DNA of 64,000 bases from Anaeramoeba ignava (GCA_028826165.1 JAPDFW010000086.1:124001-188000); one strand, 5' to 3'. Positions 19,970-32,091 are shown, counted from the first letter of the stretch. Numbers and translations are program-made. The notes: generated by a model not told the origin, from the letters alone.

Positions 19970-20280
19970 TAATTTCCAAATCAAATTCAAAATCAATTTC
20001 CAAATCAATTTCCAAATCAATTTCAAAATCAAATTCAAAATCAATTTTAATTTCAATTTCCAAATCAATTTCAAAATCAATTTCAAATTCAATTTCAATT
20101 TCCAAATCAATTTCCAATCAAAATCTAAATCAATTTCAATTTCAATTTCAATTTTAATTTCAATTTCAATTTCCAAATCAATTTCAATTTCCAAATCAAT
20201 TTCAAATTCAATTTTAATTTCAATTTTAATTTCAATTTCAAAATCAATTTCAAAATCAATTTCAAAATCAAATTCAAAAT
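19970..20280. repeat. AATTTC/AAATCA-type simple repeat
   Basis: Simple repeat of AATTTC and CAAATC units between the SDR gene and LSm2. It is open in several frames on both strands only because the repeat lacks stop codons. Confidence 0.88.
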
Positions 20281-20353
20281 AAAAGAAACGAATTCAATTT
20301 TTTTCATTTTTTTCATTTTTCATTTTTCATTTTTCTAATTCTATTTCTTTTTA

Positions 20354-20752
20354 ATGGTAATTATAATTAATTTCCAAAACATTTCTTTATAAAAAACTAA
20401 ATAAAAAAAAATAAAAAAATTAATTAAAAAAAATAAAAAGTTATTCTATCAACTTTTTAAATCATTAATTGGACAAACAATTACAATAGAATTAAAAAAT
20501 GATATTATGATAACAGGAAAATTAATTTCTGTTGATCAATTTTTAAATTTAAAGTTATCAGATGTTCAAGGAACTGATCCAAAAAAAAATCCAATTCTTT
20601 CTTCTTTAAAAACTTGTTTTATAAGAGGAAATGTTATTCGTTATGTTCTTCTTCCTCAAGACCAAATCGATACTCAATTATTAAAAGAATCTGCTATAAA
20701 AGAAGCTGCGAAAATAAAAGAAGAAGAAAGAAAAATGCAAAATAGAAAATAA
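20354..20752 (+). CDS. LSM2: LSm2, U6 snRNA-associated Sm-like protein
   Basis: The coding part of exon 1 is just the ATG (20354-20356). A phase-0 GT-AG intron (20357-20440, 84 nt) separates it from exon 2 (20441-20752). The product starts MLFYQLFKSLIGQTITIELK, which aligns with the conserved LSm2 start MLFYSFFKSLVG. The Sm1 motif (GKLISVDQFLNLKLSDV) and Sm2 motif (CFIRGNVIRYVLLP) follow, then the LSm2-specific D.VDTQLL-like end (DQIDTQLLKESAIKEA). Length is 104 residues against about 95 in most eukaryotes; the extra residues form a basic tail. LSm2 is part of the LSm2-8 ring on U6 snRNA and the LSm1-7 mRNA decay ring. Without the ATG-only exon the protein would lack its start, so the intron is well supported. 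Confidence 0.9.
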
Positions 20753-20814
20753 ATCAATTTAATCACAAAAAAAAATAGAAAAAAATTTATTTCTTGTTTT
20801 TTTTCCAAAATTTT

Positions 20815-21690
20815 TAATAAAAAAATATAAAAAATAAGAATAGATTTAATTTAATATTTAATTTATAAATTAATTTAAAAATATAATTTAATATTTAATT
20901 TTATGTTTAAAATATTAATTTATTGTTTTAGATGCAAATATTTTATTATTTAAAAATAGTTTAATAAAAAATATAAAAAATAAGAATAGATTTAATTTAA
21001 TATTTAATTTATAAATTAATTTAAAAATATAATTTAATATTTAATTTTATGTTTAAAATAATAATTTATTGTTTTTTTAGATTTAAATATTTTATTATTT
21101 AAAAATATGTTTAATAAAAATATAAAAATAAGAATAGGTTTAATTTAATATTTAATTTATAAATTAATTTAAAAATATAATTTAATATTTAATTTTATGT
21201 TTAAAATATTAATTTATTGTTTTAGATTTAAATATTTTATTATTTAAAAATAGTTTAATAAAAATATAAAAATAAGAATAGATTTAATTTAATATTTAAT
21301 TTATAAATTAATTTAAAAATATAATTTAATATTTAATTTTATTATTTTAAAATATTAATTTTATGTTTTAGATTTAAATATTTTATTATTAAAAATTTTT
21401 TAATAAAAAAATATAAAAATAAGAATAGGTTTAATATTTAATTTGTAAATTGATTTAAAAATATAATTTAATAATTAATTTTATGTTTAAAATAATAATT
21501 TATTGTTTTAGATTTAAATATTTTATTATTAAAAATTGTTTAATAAAAAATATAAAAAATAAGAATAGATTTAATTTAATATTTAATTTATAAATTAATT
21601 TAAAAATATAATTTAATATTTAATTTTATGTTTAAAATATTAATTTATTGTTTTATATGTAAATATTTTATTATTAAAATTTGTTCCAAA
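20815..21690. repeat. ~145-bp satellite array, about six units
   Basis: Tandem AT-rich units anchored by TAAGAATAGRTTTAAT at about 20835, 20981, 21129, 21273, 21420 and 21560 (spacing 140-148). Each unit also holds TTTATGTTTAAAATATTAAT and TTGTTTTAGAT. The same unit recurs at 24437-25005. No coding potential is seen. Confidence 0.9.
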
Positions 21691-21769
21691 TTTGAAGAAA
21701 GAAAAATCAAATTCAGAATTTTTTTTTTCATTTTTTTTCTCAATTTTGATTAAAAAAATATAAATTAAA

Positions 21770-22891
21770 ATGTCAAATATTGATAAAGTTAAAGTAGTAG
21801 TTATTGATAATGGCACATGTTGGATAAAAGCAGGATTTGCAGGAGATGATGCACCAAGAGCAGTTTTTCCATCAATAGTTGGAAGACCAAGAACTACCCA
21901 AATTATGTTAACAGATAATTATATTGGAGATGAACCACGACCCAAAAGAGCAATATTAACATTAAAATATCCAATAGAACGTGGAATAATAACAAATTGG
22001 GATGATATGGAAAAAATTTGGCATCATACTTTTTATAATGAATTAAGAGTTGCTCCTGAAGAACATCAAGTCTTATTAACTGAAGTTCCATTGAATCCAA
22101 AAGAAAACAGAGAGAAAATGACTCAAATCATGTTTGAAACATTTAATACTCCAGGAATTTATGTTGCTATTCAAGAAGTTTTATCACTTTATGCTTCAGG
22201 AAGAACAACAGGAATAGTTGTTGAAACTGGTGATGGTGTTTCTTATATTGTTCCTATTTATGAAGGATATGATTTGCCTAATTCAACTATAAGAATTGAT
22301 TTAGCTGGAAGAGATTTAACTGATTATTTAATGAAAATTTTAACTGAAAAAGGATATTCATTTGTTACAACTGCTGAAAAAGAAATTGTTAGAGATGTTA
22401 AAGAAAAACTTTGTTATGTTGCTTTTGATTTTGATGAAGAATCAATTATTTCTACTGAATCTAATTCTATTAAAAAGAATTATGAATTATCTGATGGACA
22501 AATTATTAATATTGGAAATGAAAGATTTAGATGTCCAGAAGTCTTATTTCAACCTTCTTTCATTGGAATGGAACAACCAGGTATTCATGAAACAATTTAT
22601 AATTCAATTATGAAATGTGATGCTAATATTAGAAAAGATCTTTATGGAAATATTGTTTTATCAGGAGGAACTTCAATGTTTCCAAGATTTGAAGAAAGAA
22701 TTCAAAAAGAAATTATTAAATTAGCTCCTTTTGATATGAATGTTAAAGTGTTTTCACCTCCTGAAAGAAAATATTTAGCTTGGATTGGAGGATCAATTTT
22801 AGCTTCTCTTCGTACTTTCCAAAACATGTGGATTTCAAAAGAAGAATATGATGAAACAGGACCTTCTATTATTCACAGAAAAATTTTTTGA
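21770..22891 (+). CDS. Divergent actin
   Basis: 373 residues, intronless, alignable over the full length with conventional actin ([57 protein letters not shown]). It departs at functional sites. The first phosphate loop is [11 protein letters not shown] instead of DNGSG, changing Ser14 and Gly15. The second loop is [12 protein letters not shown] instead of LDSGDGVTHNVP, so the usual His161 is Tyr. YPIERGI replaces YPIEHGI, losing the normally methylated His73. The DNase-I-binding loop is four residues shorter. Residue Gln137 is kept. These features suggest a specialised actin with altered nucleotide hydrolysis or polymerisation, not the main cytoskeletal isoform; this is inferred from known actin chemistry. 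A T-rich TTCATTTTTTTTC element is about 40 bp upstream. Confidence 0.92.
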   Translation: MSNIDKVKVVVIDNGTCWIKAGFAGDDAPRAVFPSIVGRPRTTQIMLTDNYIGDEPRPKRAILTLKYPIERGIITNWDDMEKIWHHTFYNELRVAPEEHQVLLTEVPLNPKENREKMTQIMFETFNTPGIYVAIQEVLSLYASGRTTGIVVETGDGVSYIVPIYEGYDLPNSTIRIDLAGRDLTDYLMKILTEKGYSFVTTAEKEIVRDVKEKLCYVAFDFDEESIISTESNSIKKNYELSDGQIINIGNERFRCPEVLFQPSFIGMEQPGIHETIYNSIMKCDANIRKDLYGNIVLSGGTSMFPRFEERIQKEIIKLAPFDMNVKVFSPPERKYLAWIGGSILASLRTFQNMWISKEEYDETGPSIIHRKIF

Positions 22892-22949
22892 TTTCAAAAT
22901 CAAAATTAAAATTTTTTCATTTTTTTCTTTTCATTTTTTTATTTCTAAA

Positions 22950-24427
22950 ATGGAAAATTATTTAAATTTAGAAAAACTTTCAAATGATTTAAAAAATTTA
23001 TTTCAAAATCAAAATCAAAAATGAAAAAGAAGATGAAAGTTATTTTGATTTTGAAATAATTTGTGAACAAAATAAAACTTCATTTAAAACTCATAAATCA
23101 ATTCTTTCTTCAAGAAGTGAATATTTTAAATCTCTTTTTAAATCCAAAATGGAAGAATATCAAGAAAATAAATTAATTCTAAAAGATGTTTCAAGTTCAA
23201 TTCTATCTTCAATTTTGAATTATCTTTTATTCAGGAAAAATTGAAATTAATTTAGAAAATGCAATAGAAATTTTAATTTTTTCATCAAAATATTTAATTG
23301 ATGAATTAATTGAAACTTGTTTAAAATTTATCAAAAATAATTTAGAATTTGAAACTGTTGTTGATATTCTTAAATTATCTGATTTAATGAACTTAACTCA
23401 ATTAATAGATTATTCTTATCAATTTATTTTGGAGAATTTTGAAGAATTTATCAAAACTTCATTTTTTCTTGAACTTGAAGAAAATCATTTAAATTTAATT
23501 TTATTAAATGATTACCTTTTTATAAATGAATTTGAACTTTTCCAATCAATAATCAAATGGGGAAAACATAAATCAAATATTAATCAAGAAAAAGAAAATC
23601 AAAAACTTGAAAAAGAAGAAAAAGAAAAACTTCAAGATCAAATTTCAAATATTATTGATAAAATCAGATTTATTGATTTCTCAAATAAAGAACTTGCAGA
23701 TATTTTGAAAGAAGAATTAATTCCAAATGAAATTTCACAGCAATTAATTAAATTACTAATAATTAAAACTCAAGAAAATGAAAATGAATTAAATCAATTT
23801 ATCGAAAAACAAAATTCATTAATTTTCAAATCAAGAATGAAATTTAAGTCATCAACAATAATTCAAGAAAAAAAACAATTAAAGAAATTAGAAGAATGGA
23901 TAAATGACGATGAATTTTTGTTCAAAATGAAATTAGGATATTCAACTAAAAAAGATGGATTTGATTGTAAAAAATGGCATGATATTTGTGATAATAAAGG
24001 AAAAACATTAATTATTATCAAAACAAAAGATAATTATATTTTTGGAGGATTTACTTCAATTGGATTTATAAATGATAAATCAAAATGGAGAGAAAAAGAT
24101 AGAAGTAAAGAATATGGATATATTCCAGATTCAAATGCATTTATTTTCTCCTTAAGAAATGATAAAAATGATCGAAAACCTGAGAAATTTTCAATTCAAA
24201 AAGGAAAAGAACAATATGCTATTTGGTCCTATTCAACTTATGGTCCATGTTTTGCAGGAGGTCCTGATTTTCGAATCGAAACTAACCTTCAAAATGGATA
24301 TTCAAATTTTGGTCATACTTATAATCTACCTAATGGAATTGAATATGGAACAAATGAAGCTAGAAGTTATTTAGCTGGTTCTATCGATAAATGGAAAGTT
24401 CACGAACTGGAAACTTATTTTATTTAA
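22950..24427 (+). CDS. BTB-BACK-TLDc protein, copy 1, two frameshifts
   Basis: Starts MENYLNLEKLSNDLKNLFQNQ like the copy at 45017. The first break is at CAAAAATGAAAAAG (about 23018), one A too many. The second is at TATCTTTTATTCAGG (about 23224), one T too many. Between and after them the BTB domain (SYFDFEIICEQNKTS, then HKSILSSRSEYFKSLFKSKM) and the BACK-like helices (LSDLMNLTQLIDYSYQFIL, ENFEEFIKTSFFLELEENHL) are intact. The last ~170 residues are a TLDc domain (MKLGYSTKKDGFDCKKWHD, CDNKGKTLIIIKT, YIFGGFTS, ending VHELETYFI). TLDc domains act in oxidation resistance and V-ATPase regulation; BTB-BACK suggests a Cullin-3 adaptor. The two breaks are one-base homopolymer changes, so this may be intact in the organism. 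Confidence 0.75.
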
Positions 24428-24436
24428 AAATCTTTT

Positions 24437-25005
24437 TTTTTCCAAAATTTTTAATAAAAAATATAAAAAATGAGAATAGATTTAATTTAATATTCAATTT
24501 ATAAATTAATTTAAAAATATAATTTAATATTTAATTTTATGTTTAAAATATTAATTTATTGTTTTAGATTTAAATATTTTATTATTAAAAATTGTTTAAT
24601 AAAAAATATAAAAAATGAGAATAGATTTAATTTAATATTTAATTTATAAATTAATTTAAAAATATAATTTAATATTTAATTTTATGTTTAAAATATTAAT
24701 TTATTGTTTTAGATTTAAATATTTTATTATTAAAAATTGTTTATTAAAAAATATAAAAAATAAGAATAGATTTAATTTAATATTTAATTTATAAATTAAT
24801 TTAAAAATATAATTTAATAATTAATTTTATGTTTAAAACATTAATTTATTGTTTTAGATTTAAATATTTTATTATTAAAAATTGTTTAATAAAAAATATA
24901 AAAAATGAGAATAGATTTAATTTAATATTTAATTTATAAATTAATTTAAAATAATAATTTAATTTTTAATTTTATGTTTAAAATATTAATTTATTTTTTA
25001 TTTTT
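24437..25005. repeat. ~145-bp satellite array, about four units
   Basis: Same unit as the array at 20815. The anchor TRAGAATAGATTTAAT occurs at about 24471, 24616, 24761 and 24906, a spacing of exactly 145. Both arrays begin with a TCCAAAATTTTTAATAAAAA segment right after a gene's 3' end. Confidence 0.9.
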
Positions 25006-25058
25006 AATTTTTTCATTTTTTTCATTTTTTCATTTTTCATTTTTCATTTTTTTTCTAA

Positions 25059-28000
25059 ATGCAATTCAAATTAATTTTTGTTTTTTCTCTTTTAATTTTC
25101 ATTCCTAATTCTTTTTCTAATCCAGTTATTGGTCAAAAAACATTAGTTTATGCTTGGAATTATGTTAATTATACATTTCAAACACAAGAAGAAACTGATG
25201 AATATTTTAACAATAAATATTATGAAAATGTTTTTGTAGCAGGTGTTAAAGTTGATTCATTTGGCAGATATTTTGTTACAACTCCTCGATGGTTCAAATT
25301 CAATTTAATTTAATTTAATTTTAATTTAATTTTAATTTAATTTCAATTTAATTTATAATTTAATTTAATTTATAATTTCAATATAATTTAATTTAATTTA
25401 TAATTTAATTTCAATTTAATTTAAATTTATAATTTAAATATATAATTTTAATTTAATTTAATTTAATTTAATATATAATTTTAATATAATTTATAATTTA
25501 ATTACAATTTAATTTAAATTTAATAGGAAAGAAGGAATTCCAGCAACTTTAGGAATTGTTATTACTGATGCTGAAGATAATTTATACATTCAACCATATC
25601 CAAGTTGGGAAATGGTAAAAATTAAAATGAAAAAAAGCAAATAATTTTTTTAATTCCAATTTTTTAATTTCAATTTTTTAATTCCAATTTTTTTTAATTC
25701 CAATTTTTTAATTCCAATTTTTTAATTCCAATTTTTTTAATTCCAATTTTTTAATTCCAATTTTTTTAATTCAATTTTTTAATTCCAATTTTTTAATTCC
25801 AATTTTTTAATTCCAATTTTTTAATTCCAATTTTTTTAATTCCAATTTTTTAATTCCAATTTTTTAATTCCAATTTTTTTTAATTCCAATTTTTTAATTT
25901 CAATTTTTTAATTTCAATTTTTTTTCTTTTTAGAATAAACTTGGTGATCCCAATGCTTTACAAAGTGTTCTTGGTTTTGAAATTGATAATCAAGATCGAA
26001 TTTGGATTCTTGATCAAGGAAAATGTAATGGATCAGCTGCAATAAATGGTTCAATTAAATTGTTGATTTATGATTTAAAAACAGATAATTTGATTCAAAA
26101 ATATGTTTTTTCTGAATCTGAAGCTTCTCTTTCAAATTCTTTTTTGAATGATATTGTTGTTGATGTTGTTGATGGTTTTGGTTATATTTCTGATTCTGGT
26201 TTACCTTTAGTTGAAGGTGATGAATTAGATGGAGGAATTTTGGTATTTAATTAATTATTTATAATTCAATTTCAAATATAATTTATATTATTTTCGTTTG
26301 AATTTAGGTTTATGATTTTAATAAAAACACTGCCAAAAGGTAATTTAATATTTAATTCAAATATTTAATTAATATTTAATATTTAATTCAAATATTTAAT
26401 CCAAATATTTAATACAAATAATATTTAATATTTAATATCTAATTCAAATATTTAATATTTAATTCAAATATTTAATATCTAATCCAAATATTTAATCCAA
26501 ATATTTAATATTTAATATTTAATTCAAATAATATTTAATATTTAATTCAAATAATATTTAATATTTAATTCAAATAATATTTAATATTTAATTCAAATAA
26601 TATTTAATATTTAATTCAAATATTTAATATTTAATTCAAATATTTAATATTTAATTCAAATAATATTTAATTTTATTAATATTTATTTAATTCAAATATT
26701 TAATATTTAATATCTAATTCAAATATTTAATATTTAATCCAAATATTTAATATTTAATATTTAATTCAAAAATATTTAATATTTAATCCAAATATTTATT
26801 TTTAATATTTAATATTTAATCCAAATATTTAATTCAAATATTTAATCCAAAATATTTAATCCAAATAATATTTAATATTTAATTCAAATAATATTTAATA
26901 TTTAATTCAAATATTTAATATTTAATCCAAATATTTAATATTTAATATTTAATTCAAATAATATTTAATATTTATTTAATTCAAATAATATTTAATATTT
27001 AATTCAAATAATATTTAATATTTAATTCAAATAATATTTAAATTTAATTCAAATAATATTTAATATTTAAATTCAAATCCAAATATATTAATTCAAATAT
27101 TTATATTTAATTCAAATATTTAATATTTAATTCAAATAATATTTAATATCTAATTCAAATATTTAATATCTAATTCAAATAATATTTAATATTTAATCCA
27201 AATATTTAATATTTAATATTTAATTCAAATATTTAATATTTAATATTTAATATTTAATATTTAATCCAAATATTTAATATTAATATTTAATTCAAATAAT
27301 ATTTAATATTTAATTCAAATATTTAATTCAAATATTTAATTCAAATATTTAATTCAAATATTTAATTCATTTTAATTTTAATAATAAAAAGAGTTCTAAA
27401 TCATCAAACATGCACACAAAATTCAAGTCTTTGGATCTCAATTAATGGCGAACATGTATATCATGATCAACCAATGGAAACTGGAGCGGATGGAATTGCA
27501 TTATCACCTGATCGAACAGTTTTAGTATTTTGTCCATTAACATCAAGAACAAATTATCGAATCAACACTGAATATTTAAAAAATTGGAAACTCAATGACA
27601 ACGAATTAGTTCAACATGTAGTTTCAATGCCGAAATTATCTGCTTCAGATGGATTAGCATTTGGAAATAATTCAGTATTATTTGTGACAGGTCTTGAAAC
27701 AAGTTCAATATATTCATATGATAATCCAATTCAAAATCCATCCAAATTTGAAATTTTAACAAGTGATACTCAATCAATGCTTTGGCCTGATACGATTGGT
27801 TTTGATCACCAAGGAAATATTGTTGTTGTTTCAAATCAATTACATAAATTCTTAATGAATGAACTTGTTTTCAATTTGACTAATCCAATGGATTTTATTA
27901 ATTTTAGAATTTGGAAAATTTATGCTGATTGTGATTCTTATTTGTTTTATTCTTCTCCTCAACCTTCTTCTACTTCTTCTTCAAGTTCTAGTAATACTGT

Positions 28001-28136
28001 TAGAAATGTTTTTATCGCTTTAACTGCTGTTTTTGCTGTTGGTTTTATTTTTCTTTTGATTAATCAATTCCGTCTTCATAGAAAGTATAAACCAAGAAGA
28101 ATGTTTTCTCCTGAAACTAATTCTCTTTTGAATTAG
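25059..28136 (+). CDS. Yellow/major royal jelly (MRJP)-like membrane protein, five exons
   Basis: Exons are 25059-25291, 25527-25614, 25934-26242, 26308-26339 and 27392-28136. All introns are GT-AG and the joins are in phase, giving 468 residues. A signal peptide (MQFKLIFVFSLLIFIPNSFS) is followed by MRJP/Yellow motifs. These are TTPRWKEGIPATLGIV across the first junction, LQSVLGFEIDNQDRIWILDQ, FLNDIVVDVVDGFGYISDSG, GGILVYDFNKNTAKRVLNHQ across three exons, DGIALSPDRTVLVFCPL and TNYRINTEYL. A C-terminal TM helix (VFIALTAVFAVGFIFLLI) and short basic tail anchor it. Most Yellow proteins are secreted, so the anchor is unusual. The family folds as a six-bladed propeller; the role in a protist is unknown. 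Intron 4 is 1,052 nt of short AT repeats. Confidence 0.85.
25628..25930. repeat. AATTCCAATTTTTT tandem repeat in MRJP-like intron 2
   Basis: About 20 copies of a 14-15 bp unit fill intron 2 of the Yellow/MRJP-like gene up to its TTTTAG acceptor. Confidence 0.85.
26342..27375. repeat. AATATTTAATTCAAAT-type repeat filling MRJP-like intron 4
   Basis: About 1 kb of interleaved ATTTAAT and TTCAAAT units inside one intron. There are no open frames of note. Confidence 0.88.
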
Positions 28137-28202
28137 TTTGATTTTTTTTTTCTTTTTCTTTTCCAAAATTAAAATCATTTGATTTCGATTTTGAATTTAT
28201 TT

Positions 28203-28515
28203 TTAAATTTTAATTTTAATTTTAATTTTAATTTTAATTTTAATTTTAATTTTAATTTTAATTTTTAATTTTAATTTTAATTTTGATTTTAATTTTAATT
28301 TTAATTTTAATTTTCCTTTGATTTTGATTTGAATTTTAATTTTAATTTTAATTTTCATTTTCGTTTTGATTTTCATTTTAATTTTAATTTTAATATTAAT
28401 TTTAATTTTAATTTTAATTTTAATTTTAATTTTGATTTTGATTTGAATTTTAATTTTAATTTTAATCTTTCTTTTCATTTTCTTTTAAATTTTCATTTTC
28501 GTTTTGATTTTTTTT
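28203..28515. repeat. TTTTAA hexamer repeat
   Basis: Simple repeat between the convergent MRJP-like and SmgGDS-like genes. It merges into the Glu/Asn-coding repeat at the 3' end of the minus-strand gene. Confidence 0.85.
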
Positions 28516-28519
28516 AATT

Positions 28520-31500
28520 TTAATTTTCCTTTAAATTTTCGTTTTGATTTGAATTTTCATTTTCATTTTGATTTGAATTTTCATTTTCATTTTCATTTTC
28601 CTTTAAATTTTCATTTTCCTTTTCCTTTAAATTTTCATTTTCATTCTCATTTTGATTCTCATTTAAATTCTCATTGGGAATTTTAATATCATGATCATTT
28701 TCTTGTTCATCATCTTTTTCTTCTTTTTTCTCTTCTACAATCTTATACTGTTCATAATCTTTTAAAATATCAATTAATTCATTTAATAAACCAACAAATT
28801 CAACATTTTCTGAATTTTTTTCTGTTAATTCTCTCAATTTATCAATAGTTTGAACCAAAAATTTTTTTGCATTTTCTAAATCTAAAAATGTTTTCATAAC
28901 TGAACATAATTTTGAAATCATTTCCAAATCATTATAATTTAATAATGTAATGAATCCTTTTGTATCAAAAGGTTTTTCAAAAAGAAATTCTCTTGTTTTT
29001 TCTAAAATGAATTAAAAAAATATATAAATTTTCAATTTTTTGATTTTAAAAATTCAATTATAAAATTTACTTTGTTTTCCTAAATGTTCAAATATTTTAA
29101 TTCCATCAAGTTGAACTTCTCCAAATTTTGATTTTGTTAATAAAGAAATTACGTAACTAATATCTTTTTCAATAAAATTGCATAAAATTTCTTCAGATTC
29201 TGTACTAAGTACTAAATTAGATATTGCTCTTGCTGCAAGATAATAATTTCTTGGAACTTTTTCAGTTTTTGCAAGTTTCATTAATGAATCAATACAATCT
29301 TTTTGAATAATTAATGCACAATTTTCTTGAACTTTTTTAATTTAATATTAATATTAATTTTAATTTTAAATTTTAATTTTAATTTTAATTTTAATATTAA
29401 TTTTAATAATTTTAATTTTAATTTTTTAATTTTAATTTTAATTTTAATTTTAATTTTAATTTTAATTTTAATTTTTAATTTTAATTTTAATTTTAATTTT
29501 AATTTTAATTTTTAATTTTAATTTTAATTTTAATTTTGATTTTAATTTTAATTTTAATTTTTAAATGAATTTTAATTTTAATTTTAATTTTAATTTTTAA
29601 TTTTAATTTTAATTTTTAATTTTAATTTTAAATTTTAATTTTTAATTTTAATTTTTAAATGAATTTTAATTTTAATTTTTAAATGAATTTTAATTTATTA
29701 CTTGTTGTTAAAAAATTTAATGTTGTAACTCCATAATTTTGAATTTCAGGTCTTTCACTTTCCAATAAATTTGCTAAAAGAGGAAATATTTCTGGATAAT
29801 TTTTAAATGATATTCGATTTTTTTCTTAAAGTTCAAAAGAAAAGAAAAATGTCAAAATTCAAAATGTCAAAATAATTGATTTATTTTAATTTGAATTAAA
29901 ATACCACAATAAGCTAAATTTCTAATAACTCCTCCAGCAAGATGTTGAATACGAATATTTTCATGTTTAATCAATTCCATTAATTTTTTCAAAATATCTT
30001 TCTCCATTAATTTGAAAATTGTTTCCTCTTTTTTTACAAAGGAAATAATTTTTTGAATTGAAATATTTTTTGATTTTTTGATTTAAAATCAATTTTTTGA
30101 TTTGAAATCAATTTTTGATTTGAAATAAATTTTTGAATTAAAATAATTTTTTGAATTAAAATAATTTTTTGATTTAAAATAAATTTTTAAATTGAAATAA
30201 TTTTTTGATTTAAAATAAATTTTTGATTTAAAATAAATTTTTGATTTAAAATAAATTTTTGATTTAAAATAAATTTTTAATTTAAAATAAATTTTTGATT
30301 TGAAATCAATTTTTTGATTTGAAATCAATTTTTTGATTTGAAATAATTTTTTGATTTGAAATAATTTTTTGATTTAAAATAAATTTTTGATTTAAAATAA
30401 TTTTTTGATTTAAAATAAATTTTTGATTTAAAATAATTTTTTGATTTGAAATCAATTTTTGAATTAAAATAAATTTTTTGATTTGAAATCAATTTTTTGA
30501 ATTGAAATAAATTTTTTGAATTGAAAAAGTAATTTACCAGAACGTGCTAAATTCCCCATCCACATTGCTCCATAAAGTAATAATGTTTCATTTTCAGAAA
30601 ATATTAATCCTTTTACTATATCAAGTGCTGAATTTGCAAGCATAATTTCAATTCCTTTATCTTCAAGAGATAAATAAGATAATGATCTATAAGCCATTAT
30701 TTGAATTTCTTCAGATAATTTCTGTTGTGAAAATTCCAATAAAGGAACAATAAGATTTTGTTCAACAACAACACGTCGAGTTTGATCTTATTCAATAACA
30801 TGACATGAGAAGAAAATTTTTTCATTTCAAGTTTTAGTAAATTTTTTTAAATTAAATTTTTTCATTTCAAGTTTTAAATTAAGTTTTTCATTTCAAGTTT
30901 TAAATTAATTTTTTTCATTTCAAGTTTTAAATTAAATTTACCATTAACACAAATATGTGTAAATATTTCCAATGCCATTTGTTGAATATCCTTTTTTTTA
31001 GTTGTAATCAAATTAAGTAAATCTGTTGCTGTATTTCCTTCTGCAATAAAAGGAATATTATCTTCATTATCAACAAGAACTGATAAAGTTCTGAGAACAA
31101 AAAATAATAACTCTTTTTCTTCTTTTAATTTCAATAAAGCTGTAATCAATCCAATCCCACCTTTCTTTCCAATTTCAGCTTGAATTTGTTCTAAAAAAAT
31201 TTCATTTCAATAAATTAATTTTATTAATTTTATTAATTTTATTAATTTTATTATTTTTATTATTTTTATTATTTTTATTATTTTTATTATTATTTTTATT
31301 ATTTATTACCATTTTCATTTGAAAAATTTAAAATAAAACCAACACAATTTCTTAAAAGTCCAATATTAGTTTCAGGTGCTTTTTTAAAAATATCCAAAAA
31401 CTTTTCAAGTTGATTTTTTTCTAAAATTTTTTTCCGATTTTCATCTAAAAAGAAAAATTTTTTTTTTAAAATTAAATTTTTTCAAATCAAAAAAAAACAA

Positions 31501-31990
31501 CAACAATTTATTTGAATTAACAGAATGATTTAAATTTATTTGTTGAAAAGATTTATAAGTATTAAATACCATGATCAAAACATAAATTCCCAAAAACTCT
31601 TAGAGACAATCTCCAGACCTCTTGATCATCTTTTTCAAGAAGTGAGAAAAGTAGATCAAAAACTGGAGAAGCAGAGATTTTTGATCTATTCTCTTCATCT
31701 TTTCCTAATTCGCCAAGAAGGTCTAAAATCATCAGGATCAATTCCTGTGAGTGATTTTTAATAATATTCTCTATTCCAACCAAAATTCCATTATCAACAA
31801 AAAAACTGAGTGAATCGGCTTTTATTTTAATTGTTATTTTTAATTATTTTTAATTTTAATTATTATTTTTTTATTTTTTATTTTTACAATTTGAACGTGC
31901 TTCTTCTAGAATTTGTTTTACTATTTCTTCTAAATTTTCTGGTTTTTCTTGTGTTGATAATTGATTAAATTGTAAAAGTAAATTTTCCAT
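28520..31990 (-). CDS. Armadillo-repeat protein resembling Rap1GDS1/SmgGDS, nine exons
   Basis: Exons in transcript order are 31990-31888, 31817-31570, 31444-31310, 31190-30942, 30786-30538, 30027-29905, 29824-29702, 29331-29071 and 29001-28520. All eight introns are GT-AG and all are phase 1. The product is about 657 residues. Helical armadillo repeats run throughout. The second-exon segment LLEKDDQEVWRLSLRVFGNL followed by CFDHDENRKK resembles SmgGDS (DQEVLLQTGRALGNICYDS), a chaperone and exchange factor for small GTPases. The junction of exons 1 and 2 is in phase only if the T run on the coding strand at 31799-31804 has seven bases, not six; every other junction is perfect, so this is probably a sequence error. 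The C-terminus ends in a low-complexity N/E/K tail. The armadillo identity is strong; the SmgGDS identity is moderate. Confidence 0.75.
29337..29695. repeat. TTTTAA hexamer repeat in SmgGDS-like intron 7
   Basis: Simple repeat inside the intron between the exons at 29331 and 29702. Confidence 0.85.
30060..30530. repeat. TTTTTGATTTAAAATAAA-type repeat in SmgGDS-like intron 5
   Basis: About 25 copies of an 18-bp-like unit fill the intron between the exons at 30027 and 30538. Confidence 0.85.
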
Positions 31991-32091
31991 TTAAAAAAAA
32001 AAATGAAAAAAATGAATTTTAAATTTTCCGTTAAAAAAAAAATTAATTAATTAAAAATCAAATTTTTTTTTTCTTTTTCAACACAAAACAA

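Noticed and set aside
20815-25005. The regular 145-bp spacing as a CRISPR-like array
   Set aside because: The whole unit is conserved, with no unique spacers, and the DNA is eukaryotic; it is a satellite.
31540-31761. 73-residue plus-strand frame
   Set aside because: It is antisense to exon 2 of the SmgGDS-like gene, whose frame and splice sites agree with its neighbours.
31805-31921. Alternative first intron of the SmgGDS-like gene (GTAAAACAA donor to CACTCAG acceptor)
   Set aside because: It keeps the frame without any base change, but it discards KQILEEARSN and DSLS, which fit the armadillo helix; one missing T is simpler.
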